DNA of 45,699 nt from UBA9676 sp035532275 (lineage in GTDB: Bacteria > Actinomycetota > Actinomycetes > Streptosporangiales > Streptosporangiaceae): the NCBI GenBank assembly GCA_035532275.1, contig DATKRG010000045.1, positions 1 to 45,699 of the forward strand, in the 5' to 3' direction. Made by a program: the position numbers and the translations under genes. The notes below the pieces were generated by a model. The model saw only the letters and a list, made by a program, of their open reading frames with translations. It was not told the origin of the DNA and ran no database searches. Below are positions 25,324-35,476 of the stretch, piece after piece. Numbering within the stretch: position 1 is the first letter of the stretch; each line of letters begins with the position of its first letter.

Positions 25324-25527
25324 ATGACCGGTGCTATGGCCCCTAGCCAGCCGCTGACCGCCATGGACCTGTGCGACCGGTGCGGCGCCCAGGCATACGT
25401 GCGCGTCGTGCTCCCCGGAGCCGGGGAGCTGCTTTTCTGCGCCCACCACGGCCGTCAGCACGCCGATGCGCTCGCCAAGGTCGCGGTCGAGATCCAGGAC
25501 GAGACCGAGCGGCTTTCGCAGCCCTGA
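25324..25527 (+). CDS. DUF7455 small zinc-ribbon-like protein
   Basis: 67-residue protein from the ATG at 25324, preceded by a strong GGAGG. It contains CDRC and CAHH (LFCAHHGRQH), a likely zinc site, separated by about 22 residues of beta sequence. The same small protein is commonly found beside hrdB and parE in actinobacteria. Function unknown. Its stop codon is inside a 17-bp tandem duplication. Confidence 0.88.
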   Translation: MTGAMAPSQPLTAMDLCDRCGAQAYVRVVLPGAGELLFCAHHGRQHADALAKVAVEIQDETERLSQP

Positions 25528-25544
25528 GGCTTTCGCAGCCCTGA
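25511..25544. repeat. 17-bp tandem duplication at the DUF7455 stop codon
   Basis: GGCTTTCGCAGCCCTGA occurs twice back to back (25511-25527, 25528-25544). The first copy ends exactly with the stop codon TGA; the second lies outside the gene. Confidence 0.95.
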
Positions 25545-25571
25545 TCCCCAGGCGAGACGGAGGAGGCCGGC

Positions 25572-26135
25572 TCAGGCGCCCTTGAGCAAGGTGACCAGGT
25601 TGCCCGCCGCGGTGGCGACCGCCTCGGCGTCGGTCAGTGCCTGCGCGGGCAGCGACTGCGCCGGGATGGGGTGCCAGCCGTCTTCCCACACGATCGAGAT
25701 GTCCACGTTGGCCCCGGCCATCCCCGAGCCAGCGAACTGGACGGCGGCGGGGCCGGCCATGGCGGTGAAGCCCGGGACGTACAGCGTCCCGTCCAGGGTG
25801 GCAACCCACCGGTAGTACGTCAGCCCCGCGCATGCGGCGTCCACGGCCGGCAGCGTCGAGCGGTTGCAGTAGATCGTCACGAACTTCACCCCGGCCGCCT
25901 GCCTGGCCTTGATCCAGCCCGGGGCCTGGTCGGGTGCCGCGTCACCCTTCTCGACGTCCAGGCAGTTGCCCAGGGCCGGGTCCGCCGTCACGGTGATCCG
26001 GACCTGCTGGGCATCGGGGAAACGCGCCCAGGCGGCTGCGGGCCAGGCGTACGAGCCGTCGACATATCCGCCAACGATCGCGGCGTTGGCAGGGATGGCG
26101 TCCGGGGTGGTGGAGTCGAACATGACACGAGCCAC
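25572..26135 (-). CDS. Actinophage-like hypothetical protein, probable GH25-like hydrolase fold
   Basis: 187 residues from a GTG with GGAAGGA 9 bp upstream. The segments VGGYVDGSYAW, CLDVEKGDA, GWIKARQAAGVKFVTIYCN and ANVDISIVWEDGWHP resemble short TIM-barrel proteins seen in actinophages and actinobacterial genomes, related in pattern to GH25/DUF1906 lysozyme-like folds. I cannot confirm catalytic residues; Asp and Glu in DVEKGD are candidates. There is no signal peptide, and no other phage gene is nearby. It follows hrdB on the same strand with a perfect 10-bp palindrome in between. Confidence 0.7.
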   Translation of the reverse strand: MARVMFDSTTPDAIPANAAIVGGYVDGSYAWPAAAWARFPDAQQVRITVTADPALGNCLDVEKGDAAPDQAPGWIKARQAAGVKFVTIYCNRSTLPAVDAACAGLTYYRWVATLDGTLYVPGFTAMAGPAAVQFAGSGMAGANVDISIVWEDGWHPIPAQSLPAQALTDAEAVATAAGNLVTLLKGA

Positions 26136-26151
26136 GAGGCAGGTTCCTTCC

Positions 26152-26179
26152 GTCAATGATGGCCTAAGTCATCATTGAC
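26152..26179 (-). promoter_or_regulatory. Perfect 10-bp inverted repeat between hrdB and the phage-like gene
   Basis: Arms GTCAATGATG (26152-26161) and CATCATTGAC (26170-26179) with an 8-bp centre; the inner arm ends next to the ribosome site of the downstream gene. It may be an operator for that gene or an RNA hairpin ending hrdB. A less perfect GC hairpin (GCCCC/GGGGC, about 26180-26205) precedes it and is the better candidate for an hrdB terminator. Confidence 0.6.
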
Positions 26180-26222
26180 GCCCCACGGCCCGCCATGGGG
26201 GGCTTTCGCCCGAAGACGCCCG

Positions 26223-27998
<1,776 letters not shown>

Positions 27999-28322
27999 CC
28001 CTTCCTTTGCTGGACGGCGGCCCGCCAAGCCGCGACCGACATCTGGCTCTCCGACCTGGCAGGCGACACAGACACCTCTCCTGCGTACGTGAGCGGGCAA
28101 TGGACCCTACTGCATGCACCCCGGTGCTAGGACCATCCGGGACTGCCGGCAAACGCCGCAGGACACCGCTGCCGCGCCTCGCCTTCCTCCCGCCAACCAC
28201 CTTAGGCGGAGTTGACGGGTATCTCGTACCGACTGCGGGCCCACAGGCCCTGTCATCCCCGGGCGGCTGGGCCTGGCGGCGCCATTCCGGGTCATCTTCC
28301 TCCATACTGACGCTGTCATTCG
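27999..28322. other. hrdB leader / promoter region
   Basis: 324 bp between the stop of the phosphatase gene and the hrdB start, both on the minus strand. It should hold the hrdB promoter. On the minus strand I see a possible -10 TAGGGT near 28106-28111 but no good -35 at the right distance. Short open frames here lack ribosome sites. No RNA gene recognised. Confidence 0.45.
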
Positions 28323-30617
28323 CTATCTGCTTCTCCCCGCGGCGCCACCGGTGCCCCCATCGCTGGCAGGCGCTCCCCCGTCCCGCCGCGGCACGTGCAG
28401 CACCAGCACGGTCACGTCGTCGTCTTGTTCATAACCGGTCAGCATCCGGTCAATCAGGAATCCGAGCAATCTTGCCGGATCCTCCGCCACGCCCGGCGAG
28501 GCCTGCGCGGCCACCGCCACCAGCTCATCGAGCCCGGCGTCCAGGCCCCGGCGCCGGTTCTCGACCAGCCCGTCGGAGTAGAGCACGGCCGTGTTGCCAG
28601 GTGGCAGGCGGAACACGTACTGCTGGCGGGGACTGGCCCAGCCCAGCGGCGTGCCAGCCTCACCGAGGTCGAGCCGGGGCGGTGCGTCCCGGGACATCAG
28701 CAGCGGCGGCGGATGACCCGCGTTGCCCGCCAGGCCCTCGCCGGACACCGGGTCGAAGACCAGGTAGGCCACCGTGGTCACCTGCTCGTCCAGCTCGGTG
28801 GCGGTGAACAGGCGGTCCAGGCCCGCCAGCACGGCCGCGGGCCGCGGATCGGTCAGCGCCAGCGCCCGCAGCGCGTTGCGGACCCGGCCCATGCCGGCCG
28901 CCGCGGACAGGCCCTTGCCCATGACGTCCCCGGCCGCGACCGCCAGCCGGCCGTCGGGCAGCCGGAAGGCGTCGTACCAGTCCCCGCCGATCTCCATGTT
29001 CCGGGTGACCGGCAGATACCTCGCATCCAGGATGATTCCCGGCACACTGGGCAGCCGGTCCGGCAGCAGGCTGCGCTGCAAGGTCTCGGCTGTGGTGTGC
29101 TCGCGCTCGAACATCGAGGCACGCTCCACGGCCAGCGCACACTGGCCTGCCAGCGCCTCCAGGAACACCCGCTCCTCGTCGGTGATCTTCCGCGGGCGGG
29201 TGAAGGAGAACCGAAGCGCTCCCAGCGCCGCGCCTGCGGCCAGCAACGGCATCCCGACCCAGGCCCGCTCGTCGGTGTGTGCGAGGAACAGCTCCAGGTT
29301 CGCCAGGCCGTCGAACACCCGGCGCAGCGCCTCGGAGTTCTCGATCAGCAGCGGCCGGCGGGTGGTGATGGCCAGCGTGATGACGCTGGGCACATCCAGC
29401 GGGATATCGCCGGCCGGCGCGCCCGGCCCGTCCGGCAGCCCGGTCGGGTTGATGGTGCGCACCCGCAGCCGCTCGGGGTCCAGCAGGGCGACCGCGCTGC
29501 GGTCGGCGCCGATGGCCGACCGGCCGACCTCGGTGATGACCTCCACCACCTGCTCCACCGTCAGCGCCTCGGCCAGCATGGAGGTGGCCTGCTGGAGCCG
29601 GGCCGTGCGCAGCGCCGCAGCGGACAGCTGCTCGGTCAGCCGGCCCCGCATCTCCTCGGCTTCGCGCTGGGCGGTCACGTCCGTGCTGGCGCCCACCCAC
29701 TCGATGATCTTGCCGTCCCGCTCGATCGGCACGGCCCGCACGTCGTAATGCCGGTAGGAGCCGGTCTTGGTGCGTACCCGGTAGCGGTTGTCGAACACCT
29801 TGCCGGCCTGGACGCAGTCCCGCCAGTCCCGCTCGACCCGCTCCCGGTCCTCGGGATGGACGGCGTCGAGCCAGCCGTTGCCCAGGTACTCCTCCAGGCT
29901 CTGGCCGGTGATCCAGCGCCATTCCGGTGAGTCCTCAGCGATCTGGCCGGTCGGTGTGGTCACCCAGACCACCTGCGCGCCCGCCTGCACCAGCGAGCGG
30001 TAGCGCTCCTCGCTGCGGCGGACCGCCTCCTCCGCGTTGCGCCGCTCGGTGACGTCGACGGCGATCAGCGCGACCCCGGAGATGTCCCCTTCCGGGTCGT
30101 GCGAGGGGAACCAGGAGAACGCCCAGTGCCGTGCCTGGCCCGCCGGCTCCGCGGGCGGGCCAGCCGCCACGGGCGCCGGCCCGCTGGCAGCCGGCGTCCC
30201 GCCGATGCGCTGGTCGGACTCGAACAGCGGCTGGTCGTCGGCAAGGACATGACGGATCGCAGCCTCGGCCCGGGAGGCGAGCGAATCCGGCCAGACCTGG
30301 GAGGGCAGCAGGCCGAGGTGGTCGGACCCGTTGCGGCCGTGCAGCCGGGCCAGGCTCCGGTTGATCCGCCGGAAGCGCAGGTCGGTCCCGAAGAAGGCGA
30401 AGCCGATCGGCGCCTCCCGCAGCAGCGTCGCCAGCAGCGCCGAGTCCGAGACGTCCAGGCCGGCCACCCGCGGCTGCGGCACGGAGGCGTCTGCGCTCAC
30501 GGGGCCGGTGCTCACAGGGTCCGCACTCACCGGGCCGCCCGCCGCAGGACCCATGGCGGAGCCCACGGAACGGCTCGCGGGGCGGATATCCGGCCCGTAC
30601 GTGAGCCTGCCATCCAC
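28323..30617 (-). CDS. PAS-PAS-GAF-PP2C phosphatase (SpoIIE/RsbU type)
   Basis: Signal-responsive Ser/Thr phosphatase that would dephosphorylate an anti-sigma antagonist. I use the GTG at 30617 (764 residues), behind AGGAAGGAG. Order: a Pro/Ser/Ala N-terminus with imperfect GPVSADPVST repeats, PAS1 (about 55-185), PAS2 with a PAC segment (about 190-310), GAF (about 330-480), and the phosphatase domain (about 510-750). Metal-binding aspartates are visible in GGDWYDAF (Asp546), GDVMGKG (Asp564), YSDGLVE (Asp682) and QDDDVTVLVL (732-734). No anti-sigma kinase domain or partner gene lies beside it. Its place just upstream of hrdB may be incidental. Confidence 0.92.
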   Translation of the reverse strand: MDGRLTYGPDIRPASRSVGSAMGPAAGGPVSADPVSTGPVSADASVPQPRVAGLDVSDSALLATLLREAPIGFAFFGTDLRFRRINRSLARLHGRNGSDHLGLLPSQVWPDSLASRAEAAIRHVLADDQPLFESDQRIGGTPAASGPAPVAAGPPAEPAGQARHWAFSWFPSHDPEGDISGVALIAVDVTERRNAEEAVRRSEERYRSLVQAGAQVVWVTTPTGQIAEDSPEWRWITGQSLEEYLGNGWLDAVHPEDRERVERDWRDCVQAGKVFDNRYRVRTKTGSYRHYDVRAVPIERDGKIIEWVGASTDVTAQREAEEMRGRLTEQLSAAALRTARLQQATSMLAEALTVEQVVEVITEVGRSAIGADRSAVALLDPERLRVRTINPTGLPDGPGAPAGDIPLDVPSVITLAITTRRPLLIENSEALRRVFDGLANLELFLAHTDERAWVGMPLLAAGAALGALRFSFTRPRKITDEERVFLEALAGQCALAVERASMFEREHTTAETLQRSLLPDRLPSVPGIILDARYLPVTRNMEIGGDWYDAFRLPDGRLAVAAGDVMGKGLSAAAGMGRVRNALRALALTDPRPAAVLAGLDRLFTATELDEQVTTVAYLVFDPVSGEGLAGNAGHPPPLLMSRDAPPRLDLGEAGTPLGWASPRQQYVFRLPPGNTAVLYSDGLVENRRRGLDAGLDELVAVAAQASPGVAEDPARLLGFLIDRMLTGYEQDDDVTVLVLHVPRRDGGAPASDGGTGGAAGRSR
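30495..30539. repeat. Three imperfect 15-bp repeats in the phosphatase N-terminus
   Basis: Three 15-bp units starting at 30495, 30510 and 30525, each containing CTCAC followed by GGG or CGGG, encode GPVSA/DPVST/GPVSA-like pentads on the minus strand. They are older (diverged) than the other tandem repeats in the window. Confidence 0.6.
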
Positions 30618-30905
30618 GGGCTCCTTCCTGCTCACTGCGGCCACAAGCAGGCTAGCGCCAACAACGCGGTAACGGGGAGCCGTCGGCGCGCCACCACGCC
30701 GACGCGCGCACCCCCCGGGCCGGCCGCCGCAATCGGCGCGGTGACCGTGCCTGAGGTTTCCCACATCCTAAGCCAGATCAGCGATGCCGGCCCTCGCCAT
30801 CGGCACGCCCGCGCCGGTCTTTACCCGGGCCACCCCTGACTGCCTGGGTAAAATCACCCGGGGATCACACGTAACGCGCACGCTGCGCCGCAGATCTGGG
30901 AAACT

Positions 30906-32618
30906 GTGCCTGTGAGTTCGCAGGGCCGACGCAGGAATCCCCCCTCGAGCGCGGGCCGCCCTGGTCATCACCGGGTCCCCCGGGCGCCGCGGTCTCCTGC
31001 GCCACCCCCTAATGCGCTGTTCGCGGAAATGCTGCGCGCCTCGCGCGAGCTCCTGGCCCTGCGCAGCCCGCTCGACGCCGAGCTCATGGTCAGCGAGATG
31101 CTCGGCACCTGGTGGGGGCAGCGCGCGCCGCGCTCGTCCTCGCACGGCGCCGCGGACCTGGAAGAGCTGATCGGCGAGGGCCTGGTGGAGTACGCGGCCC
31201 AGCACGCGAGCCCGGCCGCGCTCGCGCTCCTGTCCGGCATCGCCTGCCTGGGCACACCCCGGCAGGCAGTCCAGGCCGAGCAGGCGGGGCTGGCGCTGAT
31301 CGAGCGCGGGGTGGCGCGGCCCGCCTGGTCCGAGCACGTCGGGGCGGTGGCGGCGACGGACTGCTACCTGAACTCCGACCTCTTCGGTGACCAGGACGAG
31401 GCGGTCTGCCTGTTCAGCTACGCCGGGACCGACCCACACGCCCTGGTCATGGTGGTGGACTACAACGCCGGCGGCATCCTGCGCGATGGCTGGGTGACGT
31501 CCAAGGTCAGCACGCTGCTCGAACGCTGCCAGCCGCCCGGGGACACCGCGCCCAGGCAAGCCAGCGGCGCCCAGCCGGCCCGGGCCGCCCGGGGCGGGTT
31601 CCGGCCGGTCACGCCGGCCCAGGCCAGGCGGCTGCTGGAAGCCGCGCTGACCGCCACCGACACCGCGACGGACCCGCCGGTCAGCAAGTCCTTCCCCGCC
31701 TACCACGCCTTCATCCGGGCGCGGGTCCGCACCCTGTCGCCGAAAGACCCGGTCGCCGACCCGGCCATCGCCCCGTTCGGCGGTCCTGCCACCGCCCTGG
31801 CCAGCCACGACGACACGTCCGGGTGGATCAGCGCGGCCGCCCGGCGCAAGGCCTGGAGTGACGACCGCCGCGCGATGCTGGTGGTGGAGTTCCTCGCCTC
31901 CGATGACGCCGAGGACCTCTCCGATCGCAAGGCGGCCAGCCGCTGCGCGGACCACATCATCGCCTACGGCTGCGAGCAGGACTTCGGCCGGCCGCTGCGG
32001 ATGAGCCCGGCCAAGGCGGAAACCTTCCTGCTCGACTGGCTGCCCCGCAAGATCATGCTGCTCCCGGCCGAGCAGCACGCCATGCCGCATGTGCTCGCTG
32101 CCTGGGTGCGCTGGGCCGGCCGGCGCCGTGAGCTGCCGGCCGAAGCGATCGAGGAGACCCTCGACGCGGTGTTCAATGCGATGGGGACGTTCGCCCGGGT
32201 GTACCACGACCCGACCACGTTCGGCCTGGATGCGCAGCTGGTGGCCAGGCTGCTGCCGGACGCCGACCTGGAGGCGCTGCCACGGCGGGCGTTCGCCTTC
32301 CCGCTGCTGCAGGGGGTCTACGACGGGATCGATCTGTCCACACTCGACCCGGCCAGGCCAGAGGAGCGGCGCACGCTGCTGGCCGCCGACCACGACGACG
32401 CGCACGCGCGGCCCACGAACGAGCAGCACATCAGCCGCCACCTGGTGCTCAGCGACCGGCTGTGGCGCGGCGACCCGCCCGAGCTGTGGGAGGCGGCGCA
32501 GCGGCTGCTGGACCGGGGCGAGCACCGGCACGCGGTGCAGCACACGCTCATGTACGTGATCAGGGACGCCGGCGGCGACACCGCGCGGCTCGCCGCCGAA
32601 CTCGCCAACCTCCCCTGA
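30906..32618 (+). CDS. Protein of unknown function (570 aa)
   Basis: A long, clearly coding frame starting at a GTG. Residues 1-36 are Pro/Arg/Ser-rich and probably disordered. The rest is largely helical with no membrane segment and no signal. Notable stretches: GTWWGQRAP, SGIACLGTPRQ, CYLNSDLFGDQDEAVCLFSYAG, HALVMVVDYNAGGILRDGW (a beta-rich part) and DWLPRKIMLL. I do not recognise a catalytic motif. It is divergent from the PP2C phosphatase across 288 bp and convergent with the twin-AAA protein, 65 bp apart. It is probably conserved among actinobacteria, but function cannot be stated. Confidence 0.85.
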   Translation: MPVSSQGRRRNPPSSAGRPGHHRVPRAPRSPAPPPNALFAEMLRASRELLALRSPLDAELMVSEMLGTWWGQRAPRSSSHGAADLEELIGEGLVEYAAQHASPAALALLSGIACLGTPRQAVQAEQAGLALIERGVARPAWSEHVGAVAATDCYLNSDLFGDQDEAVCLFSYAGTDPHALVMVVDYNAGGILRDGWVTSKVSTLLERCQPPGDTAPRQASGAQPARAARGGFRPVTPAQARRLLEAALTATDTATDPPVSKSFPAYHAFIRARVRTLSPKDPVADPAIAPFGGPATALASHDDTSGWISAAARRKAWSDDRRAMLVVEFLASDDAEDLSDRKAASRCADHIIAYGCEQDFGRPLRMSPAKAETFLLDWLPRKIMLLPAEQHAMPHVLAAWVRWAGRRRELPAEAIEETLDAVFNAMGTFARVYHDPTTFGLDAQLVARLLPDADLEALPRRAFAFPLLQGVYDGIDLSTLDPARPEERRTLLAADHDDAHARPTNEQHISRHLVLSDRLWRGDPPELWEAAQRLLDRGEHRHAVQHTLMYVIRDAGGDTARLAAELANLP

Positions 32619-32683
32619 CCGCCAGGCCAGGCCGGACCGGGCCACACCGCGCCGCGCCAGCCCGGCCCGGGCGGGCCCGCGCG

Positions 32684-35197
32684 CTAGCGCGGTCCTGGCT
32701 CCTTTGCCGGCTCCGCGACCGCCTTTGCCGGCTCCGCGACCGCCTTTGCCAGCTCCGCGACCGCCGCGCCCAGGTCAGCCGCGGTGACGGTGGTCAGGTC
32801 CGCCGCACTGGCGTGCTCGCCGAGCTCGGCCACCCGCAGGTCCCTGGCGGCGCACGCGCGCTCGAACAGGGAGCGCGCGAACCTGCCGTTGCCCAGCTCG
32901 TCGATCTGCCCCTGCTCGCATGCCCGGCCGAAGATGTCCTCCAGCACGGGCAGCGCGTCCGGGTCGAACGAGTCTCCCGCCTGCTCGGCGATCACCTCGG
33001 CGATCTTTGCCAGCTCGGCCGGGCTGTAGCTGGGGAAGGCGATCCGGACGCCGAACCGGGACGAGAGCCCGGGGTTGCTGCGCAGGAAGCGTTCCATGTC
33101 CGCGGTGTAGCCGGCCAGCACGATCACCAGCCGGTCACGGTCGTCTTCGGCCCGCTTGAGCAGGGTCGCCACCGCCTCCGCGCCATAGGCGTCGCCGCCC
33201 GCGTACCCCGGGTTGTACAGCGAGTAGGCCTCGTCGACGAACAGCACCCCGCCCAGTGCGGAGTCGACCAGCTTGCCGGTCTTGATCGCGGTCGAGCCCA
33301 GGTGCTCGCCGACCAGGTCGGCCCGGTGCGCCTCAATCACCTCCGGCCGGACCAGCAGGCCGAGTGCGGCGAAGATCCGGCCCAGGATCCGCGCCACCGT
33401 GGTCTTCCCGGTGCCCGGCGGCCCGGTGAAGACGAAATGCCGGGCAGGCGGCTGGCTGGCCAGGCCCTGCCGGTCCCGCAGCCGCGCCACCCGCAGCTGC
33501 GCCGCGATCTCGTGCACCTGCCGTTTGACCGGCTCCAGGCCGATCAGCTCGTCCAGCTCGGCGAGCGCGCTCTCCAGGGTCGGCGCCTGTGCGTAACCGC
33601 GGAACCGGGACGTCAGCTCGGTGAACGCCCGCTCCAGGTCGGCTGCTTCGAGTGTCAGCAGCTCGGCGGCGGCCGGCTCGGCCCCGCCGGCCATCACCCG
33701 GACGTCCCGTGCCTGCCCCGCCTTCTCCAGCAGGCTCCGCACGAACCGGCCGTTGCCGAGATCGTCGGCGAGCCGGCGGCGGCCGACCTCTTCCATCATC
33801 CGGGCCAGCTCCGCCCCGGCGCCCTCGGCCAGTGACTCACCCCGCTGCGCCAGCGCCGCCTGCGCCAGCGCGTTCAGCTCGGCCGGCGAATACCCGCCGA
33901 ACTTGATCCTCATCGCGAACCTGGAGTTCAGCCCCGGGTTGCTGGCCAGGAAGTCCTCCATCTGCCGGTCGTAGCCGGCCAGGATGACGATGAGCTGGTC
34001 CCGGTCGTCCTCGGCCCGCTTGAGCAGTGCCTGGACCGCCTCGTTGCCGAACCTGTCGCTGTGCCCCTCGCCGTCGTTGACCAGGCTGTAGGCCTCGTCG
34101 ATGAACAGCACCCCGCCCAGCGCCGAGTCGACCAGCTCGTTGGTCTTGATCGCGGTGGCGCCCAGGTACTCACCCACCAGGTCGGCCCGCTGCGCCTCCA
34201 CCACCAACGGCGTTTCGAGCAGCCCGAACGCGTAGTAGATCTTGGCGATGATGCGGGCGACGGAGGTCTTGCCGGTGCCCGGCGGGCCCAGGAACACCAG
34301 ATGCTGCATGGGCTTGCCGGTCTGGTAACCGGCCCGCGCCCGCCGGAACGCGGCCTCCGCCGACGCGGTGAGCTGGCGGATCTGGTCCTTGACCCCGGCC
34401 AGGCCGATCATCGCGTCGAGCTCGGCCATCGCGTCCTCGACGCTGATCGCCGGCAGGCCCCGCTCGGCGGCTGGCCGCTCCCGCACGCCGGTGCCGCCCT
34501 GCTGCGCCCGCGCGCCTTCGGCCTCCCGGACCACCCGGACCGTGCCCGGCGGGTGGCCGGCCCGCCCGGTGCCGCTGGCCACGCCACCCCGGCCGGCCGG
34601 GTCGCCGTACGGCGCCGACAGGCTCCTGGCCTGCTGGCGGCTGTAGGCGCGGGCGTCCTGCCAGGTCCGCGCCAGCCGCCAGCCGAGCACCACCAGGGCG
34701 AGCAGCCAGCCGGTGACATAGCTGATGACGGGCTGCCCGGAGGCGAACCGCCAGGCGAGCATGGCGGCCGGCACCGCCCACAGCAAGGTCCACGCGACCG
34801 TCCGGCAGGGCACCCGGCTGCGGGCCAGCACCGGCGCGTGCGCCGCCATCACCACCGCGAACGGGAGCAGCAGCAGCGGGACGAGCGCGATGGTGACCGG
34901 CGGCGTCAGCGCGGCCACGAAAAGGATGACGGCCAGCCCCCAGGCCGCTACACCGAGCGAGGCGAAAAGGGACCGCCTCTTGCGCCAGACCGCGACCGGC
35001 CCATAACACAGCGCCAATAGCAGGAGGAAATCGCCCACCCGGGCAGGCAGCGCCGAGGCGACGACGGCGGCCGCGAGCAAAGCAAGGACCAGGACTGTCT
35101 TGACGGGAAGCGGGGCTGCCCGGACCGCGGCACGGACACGGTCGAGGCGCTGCCGCGCCATTCCCCTGCCCGGCATGGATCCGTCGTGTGGCCGCAT
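32684..35197 (-). CDS. Membrane-anchored twin AAA+ ATPase (CbxX/CfqX type)
   Basis: 837 residues. The N-terminus has about five hydrophobic helices (32-50, 55-70, 80-96, 100-120, 134-173). A disordered Arg/Gly linker (180-245) follows, then two AAA+ modules of the CbxX/CfqX family: Walker A GPPGTGKT at 304-311 and 592-599, Walker B VLFIDEA at 363-369 and VLFVDEA at 651-657, each followed by an arginine-finger region (NPGLNSRF, NPGLSSRF). The C-terminus ends in heptads AVAEPAK. CbxX-type ATPases remodel protein complexes, for example Rubisco activation or EccA in ESX secretion; here no secretion or Rubisco genes are near. ATG with GAGGGAG upstream. Confidence 0.9.
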   Translation of the reverse strand: MRPHDGSMPGRGMARQRLDRVRAAVRAAPLPVKTVLVLALLAAAVVASALPARVGDFLLLLALCYGPVAVWRKRRSLFASLGVAAWGLAVILFVAALTPPVTIALVPLLLLPFAVVMAAHAPVLARSRVPCRTVAWTLLWAVPAAMLAWRFASGQPVISYVTGWLLALVVLGWRLARTWQDARAYSRQQARSLSAPYGDPAGRGGVASGTGRAGHPPGTVRVVREAEGARAQQGGTGVRERPAAERGLPAISVEDAMAELDAMIGLAGVKDQIRQLTASAEAAFRRARAGYQTGKPMQHLVFLGPPGTGKTSVARIIAKIYYAFGLLETPLVVEAQRADLVGEYLGATAIKTNELVDSALGGVLFIDEAYSLVNDGEGHSDRFGNEAVQALLKRAEDDRDQLIVILAGYDRQMEDFLASNPGLNSRFAMRIKFGGYSPAELNALAQAALAQRGESLAEGAGAELARMMEEVGRRRLADDLGNGRFVRSLLEKAGQARDVRVMAGGAEPAAAELLTLEAADLERAFTELTSRFRGYAQAPTLESALAELDELIGLEPVKRQVHEIAAQLRVARLRDRQGLASQPPARHFVFTGPPGTGKTTVARILGRIFAALGLLVRPEVIEAHRADLVGEHLGSTAIKTGKLVDSALGGVLFVDEAYSLYNPGYAGGDAYGAEAVATLLKRAEDDRDRLVIVLAGYTADMERFLRSNPGLSSRFGVRIAFPSYSPAELAKIAEVIAEQAGDSFDPDALPVLEDIFGRACEQGQIDELGNGRFARSLFERACAARDLRVAELGEHASAADLTTVTAADLGAAVAELAKAVAEPAKAVAEPAKEPGPR
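32701..32763. repeat. Three 21-bp tandem repeats at the 3' end of the twin-AAA gene
   Basis: Units of 21 bp start at 32701, 32722 and 32743, each beginning CCTTTGCC; the third differs by one base (A for G at its ninth position). On the minus strand they encode the heptad AVAEPAK (AVAELAK in one copy) near the end of the protein. Confidence 0.95.
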
Positions 35198-35476
35198 GTC
35201 GCTCCCTCGTGCTGATCCCTGTATAGCGCATCACCGACCGCGTCCGGCGGCACACAATCAGATACCAGCGGGCAAAGGCACCCACCGTTGCCTATGCCGG
35301 TCACACCAGCCCGCCAGCGCCCATCCGGGTGGACGTGCCGCCATTGCTGCCCGCATGATGTCGGGGCAATCCGTTTGGACCCCTGGGAGCCGCATGCACA
35401 GGACCGAGGCTGACCTGCTCATCCCCGGCCGCGGCGGCGCCGGCGCCGCGGCGGCCTGACACGCCCGGGCAGCCGG

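Noticed and set aside
28107..28319. 70-codon minus-strand frame between the phosphatase and hrdB
   Set aside because: Weak start context and Arg/Gly-rich translation without family resemblance; more likely hrdB leader.
35358..35460. Short plus-strand frame ending in a Gly/Ala-rich tail (possible small peptide)
   Set aside because: No ribosome site; the end is created by a GC palindrome at 35434-35449, and there are no peptide-processing genes nearby.
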